64,000 nucleotides of DNA from Linanthus parryae (GCA_023055425.1 JALGPY010000003.1:69982991-70046990), one strand, 5' to 3'; positions 35,588 to 48,431 are shown, numbered from the stretch's first letter. Numbers and translations: made by a program. The notes: generated by a model from the letters alone, not told the origin.

Positions 35588-37073
35588 AGATGAGGGGTGG
35601 GATTGTTTAGATGAAATTTGTGAGAAAGTCCAATCTTGGGACATCAATGAGCCTTCTAAGGATGCTGACTCTAAGCCTAAAGAAACCATGTATCAACTTA
35701 AGGCTAAGAGTGAGGCATTGTGCTCATTTTGTAGTGATAACTCTCATGAGTTGAGAATATGTCCCGATTTTCTAAGAGCCCAAGAGCTCGTGGGTGAGCA
35801 AGTGAATATGTTAAATTCTAAAAATTAGAGGAAGCCCTACAATAACTCACCCTACTCGGAGACATACAACTCCAGTTGGAGGAATCACCCAAATTTCTCA
35901 TGGAGGCAAGACCAAGACACCAAAGTAAACCCCTCAAGCTCCACTTATGTTCCTCCTAACAAAAGGAGTATAGATGAGACCTTTGAGCAATTTATGGTTT
36001 CCCAAAACCAAACCAACCATGAGTTGAGAAACTCCAACCAAGAGTTGAAAAATGCGTTAGCTAGGTTGGAGTCTACCATAAATGCTCAAGAGAAGGGAAA
36101 ATTCCCATCTCAATCTCAACAAAACCCAAGGGGCCAAAGCTTCAACCATGTGGAGCATGCTAAGGCCATCACCGTTTTAAGAAATGGGAAGGTTGTTGAC
36201 AAGGGACTTCCAAGTGGGGAGTCCCATAAAAATGAGGAAGAAGAGGAGTGTGAGAAGAGTGATGATCAAGAGAGATTTGGTGACTTGCAAGAGTTTAAGG
36301 AGAATCTTGATAAAGGGAAACAAGTGGTTGATGATAATGAAGAAATTAGGATTGTTCCACCATTTCCCCAAAGGCTAGTGGCCAATAAGATGAAAGCAAG
36401 TCACCAAGACATCCTTGAGACATTCCAAAATGTCAAAATAAATATTCCTCTCTTGGATGCTATAAAGCAAATTCCGGATTATGCCAAGTTTCTCAAGGAT
36501 TTATGCACTTTCAAGAGAACTCTTCAAGTGATAAAGAAGGAATTTCTCACCGAGCAGGTGAGCTCAATTCTCCAACATAACCTCCCTCCGAAATATAGAG
36601 ATCCGGGTTCACCAACTATCACTTGCACAATTGGGAGTCATAAGATTGATAATGCTTTGCTAGATTTGATTGCAAGTGTAAACCTTCTTCCATACTCGGT
36701 GTATGAGAAGTTGGGGTTGGGTGAGTTGAAATCCACAAGAGTGACTCTTCAATTATCGGATAGGTCCACTAGAGTTCCGAGAGGCGTCATTGAGGATGTG
36801 TTGGTTCAAGTGAACCAATGCTATTTTCCGGTAGATTTCATAGTTTTACAAACTACCCCTTTGTCTAGTGGCACCTCTCCCATTCCTATCATTCTAGGAA
36901 GACCCTTTCTTGCTACTTCTAATGCAATTATAAATTGTAGGAATGGTGTGATGAACATTACATTTCGAAATATGACGTTGGAACTTAATATCTTCAACAC
37001 AAGTAATCAATCAAAAGATGATGATGACATATGTGAGATTAGGTGGATTGATTCTTATGTTGAAGTGATTTAG
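35577..37073 (+). pseudogene. Athila-type gag zinc knuckle and aspartic protease
   Basis: The frame opens with EGWDCLDEICEKVQSWDI and a complete CX2CX4HX4C zinc knuckle (CSFCSDNSHELRIC). An in-frame TAG at 35826-35828 interrupts it, and the same frame goes on to the protease: PFPQRL, the KFLKDLCTFKR block, the active-site strand ALLDLIASVNLLPYSVY, and IILGRPFLATSNAIINCRNG. In relatives the active-site motif is D-L-G; here the glycine is isoleucine (about 36660-36680), which should impair catalysis. The frame ends at a TAG (37071-37073), beyond which the reading frame stays open. This would be a gag-protease precursor whose product cuts gag; it is now damaged. Confidence 0.82.
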
Positions 37074-38115
37074 GATCCTACTACATGTTCCATTGAAATA
37101 AATGATCTTATTGTGCAAGATTTGGAATTTTTATGTGAAAAAAATAGCATTTTCTCATCATTGCTCATGAGTGAGGAATTTAATGTGGATGATTGGGTTA
37201 ATCTTGTTAGTAAACTTGAACTTGTGAAGCCTCCTATAGAATCTACCCATGAGAATTCTTGTATTGATATTGATTTACATGAGATAATGAAGTTATCTTC
37301 CTTAGTAAGGGAACCTCCTACTTATGATTTGAAAACCCCTCATTTAGAATTGAAAGATGCATGTTTAGGGGTTGATGATAATCTCAATTGCATGGCTAGT
37401 GACCATAGCTTGTTTTGTGATGACTTAGAGGACATTCAAGGAGAACCCCCACCACTAGAGATTGTGGATGGACTTTCAAGTAAGTTGGGGGGTTCAAGTG
37501 TTGGTTGTGAAAATTTTGAAGTCTTCTTTCATATTTCCCCCTATTGATTTTGATGAAAATAAATTTCATATTGTGAAAGGAAAGTGGGGAAGAATCTTGG
37601 ATGAAAGTGTGAAATTAAAGAGTGAGAGTTTTTGTGTTCATATTTTAGAAAAGGATCATAAGCTAGAATTTTGTAGTGAAAATGTTCTTCTCATTGAAGG
37701 TATTATGTTAACTAGTGGTAAAGATCCTCCTCTTGAATTCTCTCATGACAATTCTCTCATTTTAAATTCCCAAGATGAGTCAAGTTTTCCTATCAAAATG
37801 TGTGATGTCTCTTGCACTTTCTTTGGAATGAGCATTTTGAAGAATTTATTTGGAAAACAAGAGAGTGCTACTTTCATTAAAAAAGGAACACTCAAATCCT
37901 TACATTTTGATTTTCTTGATCCGGGTATTAGTTTTCCAATTTTTGTTCTTGAGATATTAGAGAAAGTGAAAAGAAAATTGAGAATGCAAAGAATGAAAGA
38001 GGGCTGCCTTGACCCTACTCGAGCGCATAGTCATAGGCAAGCTTGCCTAGACTACAAGAAATTAAAAGTTCCAAGAATTGACTTATTCCATTTGGAAGTC
38101 GCAAGTTGTAAATAA
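37074..38115 (+). pseudogene. Unrecognised frame in place of RT-integrase
   Basis: After the TAG the same frame continues to 37547, ending in a stretch with PPTYDLKTPHLELKDACLG. This looks like the linker that leads into RT in Athila relatives. At about 37530 a one-base shift (in a C-run) moves the open frame, and it then runs to 38115. That second part (about 190 residues) is rich in Lys, Glu and Ser, includes GKWGRILDES and KVKRKLRMQRMKEG, and has no RT, RNase H or integrase motif that I can see. I do not recognise it. It could be captured sequence, a heavily diverged accessory ORF, or the fused ends of a large deletion. Confidence 0.5.
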
Positions 38116-39814
38116 ATAAATTAGATTTTCTCTATATCTTGCATTTTTTTTTTCTTTTCTATGAACATTTTGTTGGTTTCTCTTGGAGGAGGACTTGTGC
38201 TTGGTGGCCAAGAAAGCTAAAATGAGGTCTACCTATCCCTTATCTCTTATATGAATTTGTTTGCTCTTCCATTGTTCCAACACATTGTGGACAATGTGAT
38301 ATTTTAGTTGGGGGGTGGAGTAGATTTTATTTCTTGCTTAAATGACTACTAGCATGCTTTTTCTTCATTAGTGATTTACATGAAAAATATATATAAAAAA
38401 ATGAAAAAATTGAAAAAATCACACAAAAATTGAAAATTTGAAAATTTTGAAAAAAATGTGTGTGAACCATTCATGAGAAGCATCACTCTTTCCCCGTGTC
38501 AAACCATAGATTCTTTTTATTCTTCTTTATTTCGTAGTTTTATTTATTTTAAACTTTCGTCTTGAGTCTAGATTTTATTTTCTTATTTGATATCTTTATT
38601 GAGTCTTGGGAAGTTATAGTTGATTCACTTATTTGAAAAAAAAAAGAAGAGAAAAATTATTAAAAAATGAGGAAAAGTGAAAAGGGGGAATTTTAGGAAA
38701 CTAGATGTTTTCAAAGAATGAAATCTCTTAGTCCATGTTCTTTTTATTTTTATTTTAGAAAAGAATTCTTTGCTTATACTCAATACATCTACACCAATAT
38801 CCCACCTTCCGCGATATCATGCGTTCTCACAAAGCGACACACTAAATTTACGTTTCATGTTTAAGTCCTTCAAGCTAAGTTGATCACATGAACTTTGACG
38901 TCTTTTACTTTTGATAAAGGGTGCATTTCTAAAGCTATTTGAACTCTACAAAAAGGATTTAATTCTAATCGTTTTTGCGGTGGAATCTTGTAGCCCATTG
39001 GAGTTGTGGTTACCAATGACACCCCATGCGATGTCAAAGAAATAGAGGGGTGTCCGGGGGTAATGTTACGTCACCACCTAGATAGCTCCCTTGGTTTAGC
39101 TTAAAAAGCCCACTCGCGTGTATATTCCTCTATTTTGTTGTGGGTCTTGGAGAGCTTTGGATTTGAGGTTAAAAAAAAAAGATATGAAAAAATAAAAGAA
39201 ATTATGATAAATCGCACCATCTACCAAAAATGCACAAAAAGATCATACAAGCCCACAACCACATCTCCCCTTCTTAAAAAATTTTTGTTCAAAGCTTTGG
39301 AAGTCCATCTTACATTGGTGCTTTAGAATAAGTATGAGAATGTCTAGTTTCTTGTGATCCTTATTTTTGAAGGCATACTTTCTCGCAAATTGGAGTTAAT
39401 TTAAAAAGTTTTGTGGTTCGCATGAGTCACCTTCTACCAAACACCGCCCACATTTATATGAGTATATGATTAGACGTCCATAGGCTTCTTTCTCAATCTT
39501 CTTGGACTTTGAGAGTTTATTTGAGGAGACATTTATGCATTCTTCTTTTTCCCCCACCAAAAAAAATAATAATAATAAAATTAGCTAGTAACTCTTAGTA
39601 TTTTATTTCTTTGAGTTCTCACTTAGGATAGATAATGTGTGTGCGTTTTTTGTAAATATTTGAGTCTAGTTTAGAATTGAGTCGAGCCTTGTCTATTTGA
39701 GTGTCTATCTCACATGATTGGTTCTTAAAAAAAAATAAAAAAAAAATAAAAAAAAAAATAAATAAATATCGCTCTCTTTGCTCGAGGACGAGCAAAAGGC
39801 TAGTTGTGGGGGTG
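38116..39814 (+). other. Non-coding 3' spacer of the Athila-type element, with PPT
   Basis: Contains the clade's typical phrase GGACAATGTGATATTTTAGT followed by TGGGGGGTGG (38291-38320), A-rich low-complexity blocks (38385-38460 and 39727-39770), and CTCGAGGACGAGCAAAAGGC near the end. The polypurine tract GTGGGGGTG (39806-39814) directly precedes the 3' LTR. No gene is seen. Confidence 0.75.
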
Positions 39815-41098
39815 TGTTAACGACATAAAATTGCATGTTTTAGTATATTAATGAACTCTTCATAACTTGCTAATATGTGTAATTTAATTATTTTATCTCT
39901 CTTTCTAGACTTATGCTTGTTTTCGTAGCTTTGGTTGTTTTCTCTCATTTTGTAGGTAAAATCGTGATTTGGAATGCAAGAGACTAGCCTAGGAGGGCCA
40001 AACTATGAATTGAAGAAACTTAGAGCGCTTGATTGGAAGATTAGTGAAGATTTGAAGACCTATTTGAGAAGACAAGAGAAGAATATGGGGCCGTTATTGA
40101 AGATTTAGAAGAAAAGAGGCCAAAATGAGAGTCAAAGGTTGAAGAAGAGGGCAAAATAGAGAAGAAACTAACGGAATGGGGTACTAAGTGAAATTTTCTA
40201 AAGTTAAAAACGGTTGCTATGAATGAGTTTTAACGGACTTGGGGTGTTTTTGCTATTTTCCAAACCTTTTAAAGAAGGAACGGGGGTGTTTTAAATTATT
40301 ACAGCAAAGAGGGGGGGAGCTGGGTGAAATTTCACCTAAACAGCTCACCCCTCACGCGTATCTCCCTCACATTCTCTCTCCCCGTCGGTTTAACACAGAA
40401 AGAACAGAGCTCGTCCATGGAAGCTCGCCGAAGCTTCTTCGAGGGCCTTATCTCCTTCGTTTCTTCACCAAATCAAGCGAGACCAACACCATTCTTCTCC
40501 CTAGACCGAGATCTACCCAACCCAAGCATCAATTCGGCCCAAGAATGCTTCTAGAAGAAACTCCCAATTTCTAGTGTTCATGAAGAAGCGGCTACAAATC
40601 GACGGAAGAGGAGGGATGAGATGAATTAAAGGGTTAGGATCTCTCCTTGGAGGCCAAGGAAGCTTAATACAAGGTGTATATAAACTGAATCGAAGAAAGG
40701 AAGACGCTATTCTCTCGGACCCCTGTTTTTGGACGAGGGAAGCTCTGCCTCTCTCTCCTCTCTCTCGGTTCTGCAACTTTCTGGGTTGTTCGTGGTGAAT
40801 CCGAGCTCGTTCTGAGCTGCTGCGGAGCCAAGGACAACCAAGGGAGAGAGAGAGAGAGAGATCGAATTCAGGCTGTTTTTGTGTTACTCTGTTTTGGAGC
40901 ACTGTTTTTGCTCTATTCTTAGCTTTGTTCTTCACTATGTTGATTGCAACAGCAGTACCTTTTGTCTCTGCTGCAATTAGCTTTCATTTTCTGAGATAGT
41001 TAGCTGCTGTTGAAATATTGGATCGAATTATAGTAGTTGAATTCGAGTTGTTGGATTGAAGTAGTTCTTGAACTTGAGTATGACTATAATGAAGTTAT
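39815..41098 (+). repeat. 3' LTR of the Athila-type element, truncated
   Basis: Matches 32861 onward to about 34160 of the 5' LTR, with a 20-bp deletion near 41060. It stops after ATGAAGTTAT. The last 640 bp of the LTR do not reappear anywhere to the right in this window. Confidence 0.82.
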
Positions 41099-41107
41099 AA
41101 TTGAAAG

Positions 41108-42826
41108 TGTCTAATGTAGACTGAATACAGGACCTAAATACTCTAAAAAAGGGGTTGAATAGAGTATGGAAACTTTTTGAAAAACTAAAAGTTTAACAGG
41201 ATAGCTTTGTGTGAAACTTGAAATCTCAAGGCCTTGAGATTTTGTAAACTGTCTGAAACTCACTATGGCAAAATTGTAAGCTTCAAGGCCTTGAGCTGTG
41301 AATAATACTAAACAGCTTTTAAAACCCTAGTTTGATTTGAATTGTGTGCAACAGATAATAATCAAACAGAAAAAGTAAAGAACACAAAGCAATTTACAGT
41401 GTTCAGTCCCAATGGACCTAATCTCTGCCTGAGGGATCTAATCCCACCAGGATTGGGCAAACACTTCTTATTACTCACACAGAAACATCCCTAGATCTTC
41501 AAGCCTAAGTGATTTCCGTTACACCTATACAGTTTGTGGTTCCAAACCTATCTAGTTCCAGCTACTAACTGTTGAGCTAACAAGAACCTCTTGTTGTTCA
41601 CTTGAACAACCAACCACTAGGTTAAGTGAGGTTTAATATAAGATACAGATACACAGATGAAGTACAAATGAAGAACACAGTATAAAGATAAACTGTTGAA
41701 ATTCTGGAAGTGTTCTTCAGGAATGACTGGATTGATTTGATCTTCAGAAGTATGGAATGAAGCTTGAATGATTGTGTGTTTGAACGGATGATCTCCCACG
41801 AATTTGTCACACCTCTCAGAGTAGTCTGCAAGCCTCTCTTTTTGTTTTAAAAAAAAAATTCAAACCAGTCTCTTTTATCCACAGCTGCAACTGACTGAGA
41901 GTTTTTAGGATCTCAGTTCCTAAAAATCCTCCTTCTGTTTTCAACTTAAATTCAAACAGCTTTCAGGTGGATATCCGTTGGAGTTTGTTGAGATTTCTCC
42001 TACACGTTTAACAAACCTGCAACAGCAAAGAAACACTGCAACAACAAAATCCAAACAACTAACAGTACTGAGACTGTTTGGTTATATAGTTTCTGATAAA
42101 ACTGTTTAATAAATTTAGAACATCAATCTGCATATCCTCTAGAACAAATAAGATATGAAAACAAGTTTAAGACACTTAGAAGTGAGTGAATAATCACAAT
42201 ACTAAGAGTCATAACCTGCAAGAAAGAATCAATCAAGTTCTGTAAAACCTGTCAGTAGCTCAAGGCATATCTCAAGGCCTTGGAGCTCTGAACCTGTTTC
42301 ACAGCATTTCAAAATTAAGCCCAGATAACTTTGATTCTTCCTGTTCTGATCATTAGAAATTGTGTTAGATATGTAAAAAGTACAAACCATAAATATATAC
42401 CATAAACCACTTATTTGAATAATCAGATATCCAATTCTGCAACACAAAAATGTTAGAACACATAGCAGAATAAGCAATCTCAAGGCTTTGAAGGTTTCTG
42501 TCAATCTCAAGGCCTTGAGATGACTAACAAGCCTTTGCTGCTAATGTCTTAGCCTTTTTTCTTTCATCACTCATAAAAAATTACCAATCAAAGCACATTC
42601 AGAGATCTTGACTCAACAATCTCCCCTTCGATGAAAGACAAAACCTATAGTATTGCATAGAACTTTCTGCAACTCATAAGCAAAAATTAAATAACCACAA
42701 TATGTAGATAAAATGTATACTGAACCAAAACAGATAACCAAATACCACCGAAATTAAAAAATAACCAAAATAACTAAAGGCCAACTCTTATTATTTCCTG
42801 GATACTGCAAACAAAACACAAATACA
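41108..42826 (-). repeat. 3' LTR of the SIRE-like element
   Basis: On the plus strand it runs from TGTCTAATGTAGACTG to CAAATACA, on the minus strand TGTATTTG...ACA. About 1.72 kb. Contains several CTCAAGGCCTTGAG palindromes (41221-41242, 41283, 42271, 42504). The open frames inside are duplicated in the other LTR and are not genes. Confidence 0.83.
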
Positions 42827-42840
42827 TTCTCCCCCTTTTT
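42827..42840 (-). other. Polypurine tract of the SIRE-like element
   Basis: The minus strand reads AAAAAGGGGGAGAA directly before TGTATTTG, the start of the 3' LTR. The same tract stands beyond the 5' LTR at 52070-52083, which is abnormal for a single insertion. Confidence 0.85.
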
Positions 42841-43097
42841 GACTTTCATCAAATAAGGCTGAAGAAATGTAGGATCATTACTCAGAGTTCAAAAATAAAC
42901 TAAAAACAAAAACTAGCTAAAAAGTCAAGGCCTTGAGACAGAAAAGATAGAAGAGAATAAGAAAGATGGTCACGGCTTTGGTAGTCTCTGATCTTCACTT
43001 CTTCTTTGATGTATGGCCTTTCTCTGAGTCATCCCCAATTTCTTCCTCACTTGCAGCTTCTTCTGCAGAATGATTACCTTCTTGTTCAGCTTCAACT

Positions 43098-44684
43098 TCA
43101 GTGACCACTTCTTGGATTATGTTATATACTTTCTTCTTAGCCTGTGCTGAATCTACCTCTGTAGCTGCATCAACACTTGTGTCTTCATCAGCATCTTCCT
43201 CATCAGTTTTCTCAAAGCTAGCACCACTGGAATTGGCTTCTTCTTCTTCTTCTTCTTCTTCTTCTTCTTCTTCAGAAAGTCTCCTAGCTTCTCTTCTGAA
43301 TCCACACTGGTGTCATGACTATTAGCAGAAGGTATCTTCTCCAGATTCAAGCCCTTGATGACAACATCCAACTTCCAATTCATAGTATTCATCAAACCCT
43401 TGAACTGATGAAATTCAGTTGACAGGTCAAACAGCCTTTGCCTGAGATCCTCAATCTCAACTTGCTGATCTTCTAATTTCTCAACCAACAGAAAGTAATC
43501 CTCTTGGCTTGTCCTTTCCCAGATGCAGTCCCCTTAGGCTTTACAAACTACTTCTCAGCAAGTTCCTCTTTTGAAAAACAAGAATAGAATTTCTAATGCC
43601 CTTTCCTAGTCTGAACTACCCCAATCCTCTGAAGTGCAGTCTCATCTATCAACCCAAAACCTCCAGTAATCTTTTCTTATCCTTTCACAGGTACATCAAA
43701 ATACTCAAAGAAAAGAGGTAAAAGGTTGGCATATGGAAGAGGATGGTTTCTAGTCCTGGTTGCACAATAAATCATATGCTCCATCACAACTTTAGGAAGG
43801 TCTATCTCAAACCCTTGAGATATCAGATACATCAAAATCAGAACTTTATCAGTTACCAGCTCTCTTGGGTTCTCCCTGGGAACTACACTCCTCATCAAAA
43901 TAGTAAATAAAATCTTGGCTTCACAGTTGAGCACAGAGTGTGTCAACTGTTTTGGACCAGAGGGAACACCATAAACAAATAAAATCTCCTTTACCTTATT
44001 TAAAAACTCCTTCCTATCAGGATAGTCTCCAACATTTTATTTCCTAGGAATGCCCAAGACTTTGGCAAAAGTCCTATGATCTAACCTCAAATCCACATCA
44101 GCCCCTTTAGATGTTAAAACCATTTTCTCATCACCTTCAGACACAAAATTCAGATAAAATAACCTAGTCAACCTAGGATAAGCCTTTGAACTAGGATTTA
44201 AAACATTCCAAACAGCAGTTTCCCTCAATTTCCTCATGCATTCTATATCCAGTTTATCCAACAACTCATCAGAAATCATGCTACAGAAAGCCACTTTAGA
44301 TGATGCATACCCTTGCATCCAAACTGTTCTAACTTCAGAACTAATAAACCACTCAGTTGGAAGTACATTCTTACCTTGATATCCTTTCTTAGTTAGAGAA
44401 GCAACTTGCTTAACCCTAGTCTTCTTCTCAAAGGGTTTGGCCTTCTCTTGTACTCCTTCAGTTGATTTCTTCTGGCTCTCCTGAGTTGACTTCCCTTTTT
44501 CCTCTTCAGAAGCCTTTTTCTTTTCTCCCCCTTTCTTCTTCTCTGACCTAGGTTGATCACCACCCTGATTCTCCTGTTGTGGATCAACACAGCCTTCATC
44601 TCCCTTCTCTGTCCTAGACTTCTTTGCAGGAGGAGTATCCTCATGCAAACTCTGAGTGTTTTCTGAATCTGAATCAGAAATCAC
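43098..44684 (-). pseudogene. ORF3 of the SIRE-like element (plant transposon protein-like)
   Basis: This lies downstream of pol, where SIRE-type elements carry an extra, so-called env-like ORF. The first open part (44684-44037) has an acidic, Ser-rich start, a strongly Lys/Glu-rich middle and a folded segment, with RLTRLFYLNFVSEGDEKMVL and the ending LDHRTFAKVLGIPRK. That F-Y-x-N ... V-L-G-I-P pattern resembles the putative plant transposon protein domain (Transposase_32-like). The frame continues after stop codons to 43946-43677 and, shifted, to 43488 and beyond, with a coiled-coil-like segment (DQQVEIEDLRQRLFDL) and a poly-Lys run made by a CTT microsatellite (about 43237-43274). I see no signal peptide or membrane segment. 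Function unknown. A diverged homologue lies at 52441-54036. Confidence 0.65.
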
Positions 44685-44699
44685 TATCTTCTCCTTCTT

Positions 44700-45220
44700 G
44701 TTTGCTCTCTTCTTGGATCTGCCAGTGGGCTTCCCTTGTTTGCTGAATTCTGGCTGATTTTCGCTCCATTTTAGGGTTTAGGGTTTTGAGAAGAGAATGT
44801 GATTCAGAGGATTTGAGAGAGAGAGAGAGTAGTCGCAGAAAATTGGAAGTGAATGTGAAGAAAAAGCCCTGACTTTCAGCTTAAGTAGGTTGAGAGGATG
44901 AGTCATAAAAGGACTCTGCAATATCTACATGCAAAAATAGAATCTTGAAAAATCTTTTTGGGATATTTTAGAAAATTATCTGAGTAATTCGAATATTATA
45001 CAGTTATCTAAAAAGATAAGATATAATATTTTATGATCCAATTTTTTTTAAAAAAATATTACAGATATTATCAAGACCCGGAGAACAATCTCAAGGCCTT
45101 GAGATTTTCTGCAGATTGAGAAACTTCAAAGCTTTGAGCTATACTTTAAAGGCTTCAGAAAGTATAATCTCAAGGCTTTGAGATTCCAACACATATACAC
45201 ATATAGGTACTAATACCCCC
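44700..45220 (-). other. Spacer between pol and ORF3
   Basis: Holds three close palindromes of the CTCAAGGCCTTGAG family (45087-45106, 45124-45137, 45168-45185), an AT-rich segment (44960-45060) and a GA microsatellite (44814-44830) just before ORF3. No coding sequence is seen. Confidence 0.65.
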
Positions 45221-48200
45221 CTAAACCAATGCATCCTTGTTTAACATCCCCAATTCAAGCCTTAGAGATGAAAACCTATCATCTGGCAATGGTTTAGTGA
45301 AAATATCAGCAATTTGCATTGAAGTAGAGATAAAATTTAAAACAACATCACCTTGTTCTGCATGATCTCTAAGGAAGTGATGTCTCACATCTACGTGCTT
45401 TGTCCTTGAGTGCTGAACTGGATTCTTAGAGATTGAAATAGCACTTGTATTATCACAATGAATTGGCACATTTCTAAAGTTGTAACGAAGATCTCTAAGT
45501 TGCTGAGCAATCCATAGCACTTGTGAACAGCAAGCACCAGCTACAATGTATTCAGCTTCTGCAGTTGATAATGCTACAGAATTTTTCTTTTTGGAATGCC
45601 AACTGATTAATGAAGATCCAAGAAATTGACAGCATCCAGTAGTAATTTTCCTGTCTACTTTATAACCTGCAAAATCTGCATCTGAATAGCCACTCAACAT
45701 AAAATTAGATCTTCTTGGATACCAAAGCCCTAAGTCTCTGGTTCCATTCAAATATATAAAAATTCTTTTAACTGCAGTTAGATGACTTTCCTTAGGATCT
45801 GCTTGAAATCTAGCACACATACAGACACTAAACATAATGTCAGGTCTGCTAGCAGTAAAATACAATAGTGATCCAATCATACCTCTGTATTCCTTCTGAT
45901 TCACACTCTTACCAGTTGAATCTTTGTCTAAAGAAAGTGATGAACTCATAGGGGTCTTAAGCACCTTGGACTGTGACATGTTGTACTTATTCAATAAGTC
46001 CTTGGTATATTTTCCTTGATGCACAAAAGTTCCTTTCTTCATTTGTAATATATGAAGTCCAAGAAAGAAATTTAGTTCACCCATTAGGCTCATCTCAAAC
46101 TCCCTGCACATCAGACTAGAAAACTCTTTTAAAAGAGCATCATTAGTAGCACCAAATAGTATATCATCTACATAAGTATGAACTACTAACAAATCACTTT
46201 ATTGGTGTTTAATGAAAAGGGTTTTGTCTACTAATCCTCTTCTGAAATTCTTTTTAAGTAGAAATTTTGAAAGTCTGTCATACCATGCCCTTGGAGCTTG
46301 TTTTAAACCATAAAGAGCTTTGTCTAGTTTATAAACATGATCAGGAAACTTTTCATCTTCAAAAACAGGAGGTTGTGCTACGAAAACATCTTCTTGTAAA
46401 TATCCATTTAGAAAAGCACATTTGACATCCATTTGATAAAGCTTTATGTGATTGTGAGATGCAAAAGCAAGAAGTATTCTAATAGCTTCTAACCTGGCAA
46501 CAGGAGAAAAAGTCTATTCATAATCTATACCTTCTTCTTGATTAGATCCTTGAGCTACCAGTCTGGCTTTATTTCTTACCGCTTTGCCATTCTCATCAAG
46601 CATATTTCTGAATACCCATCTGGTTCCAATAACTGACTTCTCTTTAGGTCTGGGAACTAAATTCCAAACCTTGTTCTTTTCAAACTCATTCAGCTCACTC
46701 TGCATTGCAATAATCCATTCTGCATCTTCCAGAGCTTCCTTGGTATTCTTAGGCTCAATCAAAGATACAAATGCACTTAAAGCACACAAGTTCTTTAACT
46801 GTCCTCTTGTCTGTGTTCCAGTTGATGGATCTGATATAATATTGTCAGCTGGATGGTCTGCAAGGTACTTAAACTTCTTTCTTTGTACCCAGGAGTATTC
46901 TCCTTCAAGGCTTTGAGTCCTTGAAACAGTAGAGGGAGCATCATAGAAAGTTTTAGCTTCTGTCTCAAGGCTTTGAGATTTTGGTTCAACAGGAGGTTCA
47001 AGGCCTTGAGATTCTGCTGATTGATTCCGTACAGCAGTTTTGATTTTGTCTTCTTTCACAGCATCATCATCTAATTCATGCTTGTTCAAATCTAGCTTTT
47101 TAAAACTTTCACTCAGAAAATCCTTAGTACTTTCATCAAAATTTACATGAATTCTCTCTTCCACAATCTTGGTTTTTATATTATTATAAACTCTATAAGC
47201 TTTTCTAGTTTGAGAATATCCAAGAAATACACCTTCATCACTTCTAGCATCAAACTTACCAAGATTGTCTCTACCATTATTATGCACAAAACAGATACAA
47301 CCAAATGGCTTAAAATAAGAAACAGTAGGCTTTTTCCCTTTAAACAGTTCATAGGTAGTCTTTTTCAAAATAGGTCTAATCAAGCATCTATTCAGCACAT
47401 AATTGGCAGTATTAACAGCTTCTGCCCATAAAAACTTTGGCAAGTTACTTTCAAGAAGCATGGTTCTGGACATATCCTCAAGTGTACAATTTTTCCTTTC
47501 AACTACTCCATTTTGTTGTGGAGTTCTAGGTGCAGAAAAGTTGTGTGAAATGCCATGCTTTGCACAAAACAAATCAAAATCAAGTTGATCAAATTCTCTA
47601 CCATGATCACTTCTAATGGATGCAACAGGTAACTTTTTCAAAGTTTGAAGTTCTTTGCACAATTTAGAAAACTCAGATAAAGCTTCAGTTTTATCTCTGA
47701 TAAACATCACCCAAGTAAATCTAGAATAATCATCTATTATAACAAACATATACCTCTTACCTTTTGGGTTCTGAACTCTCATAGGACCACACAAGTCCAT
47801 ATGCAGCAATTCTATGGGTCTAGAAGTACTTACAAAGTTCTTTGGCTTGAAAGAGCTTCTGGTCTGTTTACCTTGTACACATGCCTTACAAACCTCATCA
47901 TCTGAAAATTTCTGAGATGGTAAACCTCTTACCAAGTCCTTTGAGATGAGCTTATTCAAAGTATGTATACTGATATGCCCTAGCTTTCTGTGCCAAAGCT
48001 TTGAATCTTCCTTCAAGTCCTTAAGGCATTTTAGCTTATCACCTGCAACACTGTTAGTATTCATAGCATATAGATTGTATGACCTAGGAGCAGTGAGTAT
48101 GCAATCACCAGATTTTTCATCTTGCACCACACATTTCTCCTTGTCAAAGACAGCTTTATAACCTTTATCACATAATTGAGAAATACTAAGCAAATTATAC

Positions 48201-48424
48201 TTAATTCCATCTACCAGATAAACATCATATATAGAATTTGTAGAACCATTACCAATACTACCTATACCAATGATATTGCACTTTGCTTTGTCACCAAGTG
48301 TAATTGTTCCTCCAGATTTCTCTGTAAGTTCAGTAAAAAGAGACATCTTTCCACTCATATTTCTGGAACATCCACTGTCTAATATCCATTTCTGATCTTT
48401 CAAGGCCTTGGTGACATCCTGCAA
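45221..48424 (-). pseudogene. Copia pol: protease, integrase, RT and RNase H
   Basis: One reading frame from 48424 to 45221 is broken only by two in-frame stops, TAG at 46514-46516 and TAA at 46199-46201. Domains in order are as follows. The protease active site is WILDSGCSRNMSG. The integrase zinc-binding start is LWHRKLGHIS. The integrase core acids lie in LLHMDLCGP, IRSDHGREF and PQQNGVVERKN. RT begins NKVWNLVPRPKEKSVIGTRW, has MDVKCAFLNGYLQE and carries the catalytic YVDD (about 46165-46175). RNase H has DADFAGYKVDR, STAEAEY and HCDNTSA. It ends MLNKDALV. All catalytic residues I can see are intact. The product would mature the particle, copy the RNA and insert the DNA. The two stops make this copy defective unless they are read through. 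Confidence 0.88.
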
Positions 48425-48431
48425 AAACCAA

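Larger units (their letters stand above)
32861..41098 (+). mobile_element. Tat/Athila-type element lacking RT, RNase H and integrase
   Basis: The 5' LTR (32861-34798), a GGCGCCGTTGCCGGGG-type binding site, gag and protease frames, a long A-rich 3' spacer, a GTGGGGGTG polypurine tract and a 3' LTR beginning at 39815 are in normal order. Between protease and spacer there is no RT, RNase H or integrase motif. The LTRs differ by a few per cent over their shared part. The 3' LTR is truncated near 41098 by the copia block, so a target duplication cannot be tested. It is non-autonomous by structure. Confidence 0.85.

Noticed and set aside
46584..48382. Plus-strand frames of 60-110 codons opposite pol
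   Set aside because: They are antisense shadows of the integrase and RT coding strand.
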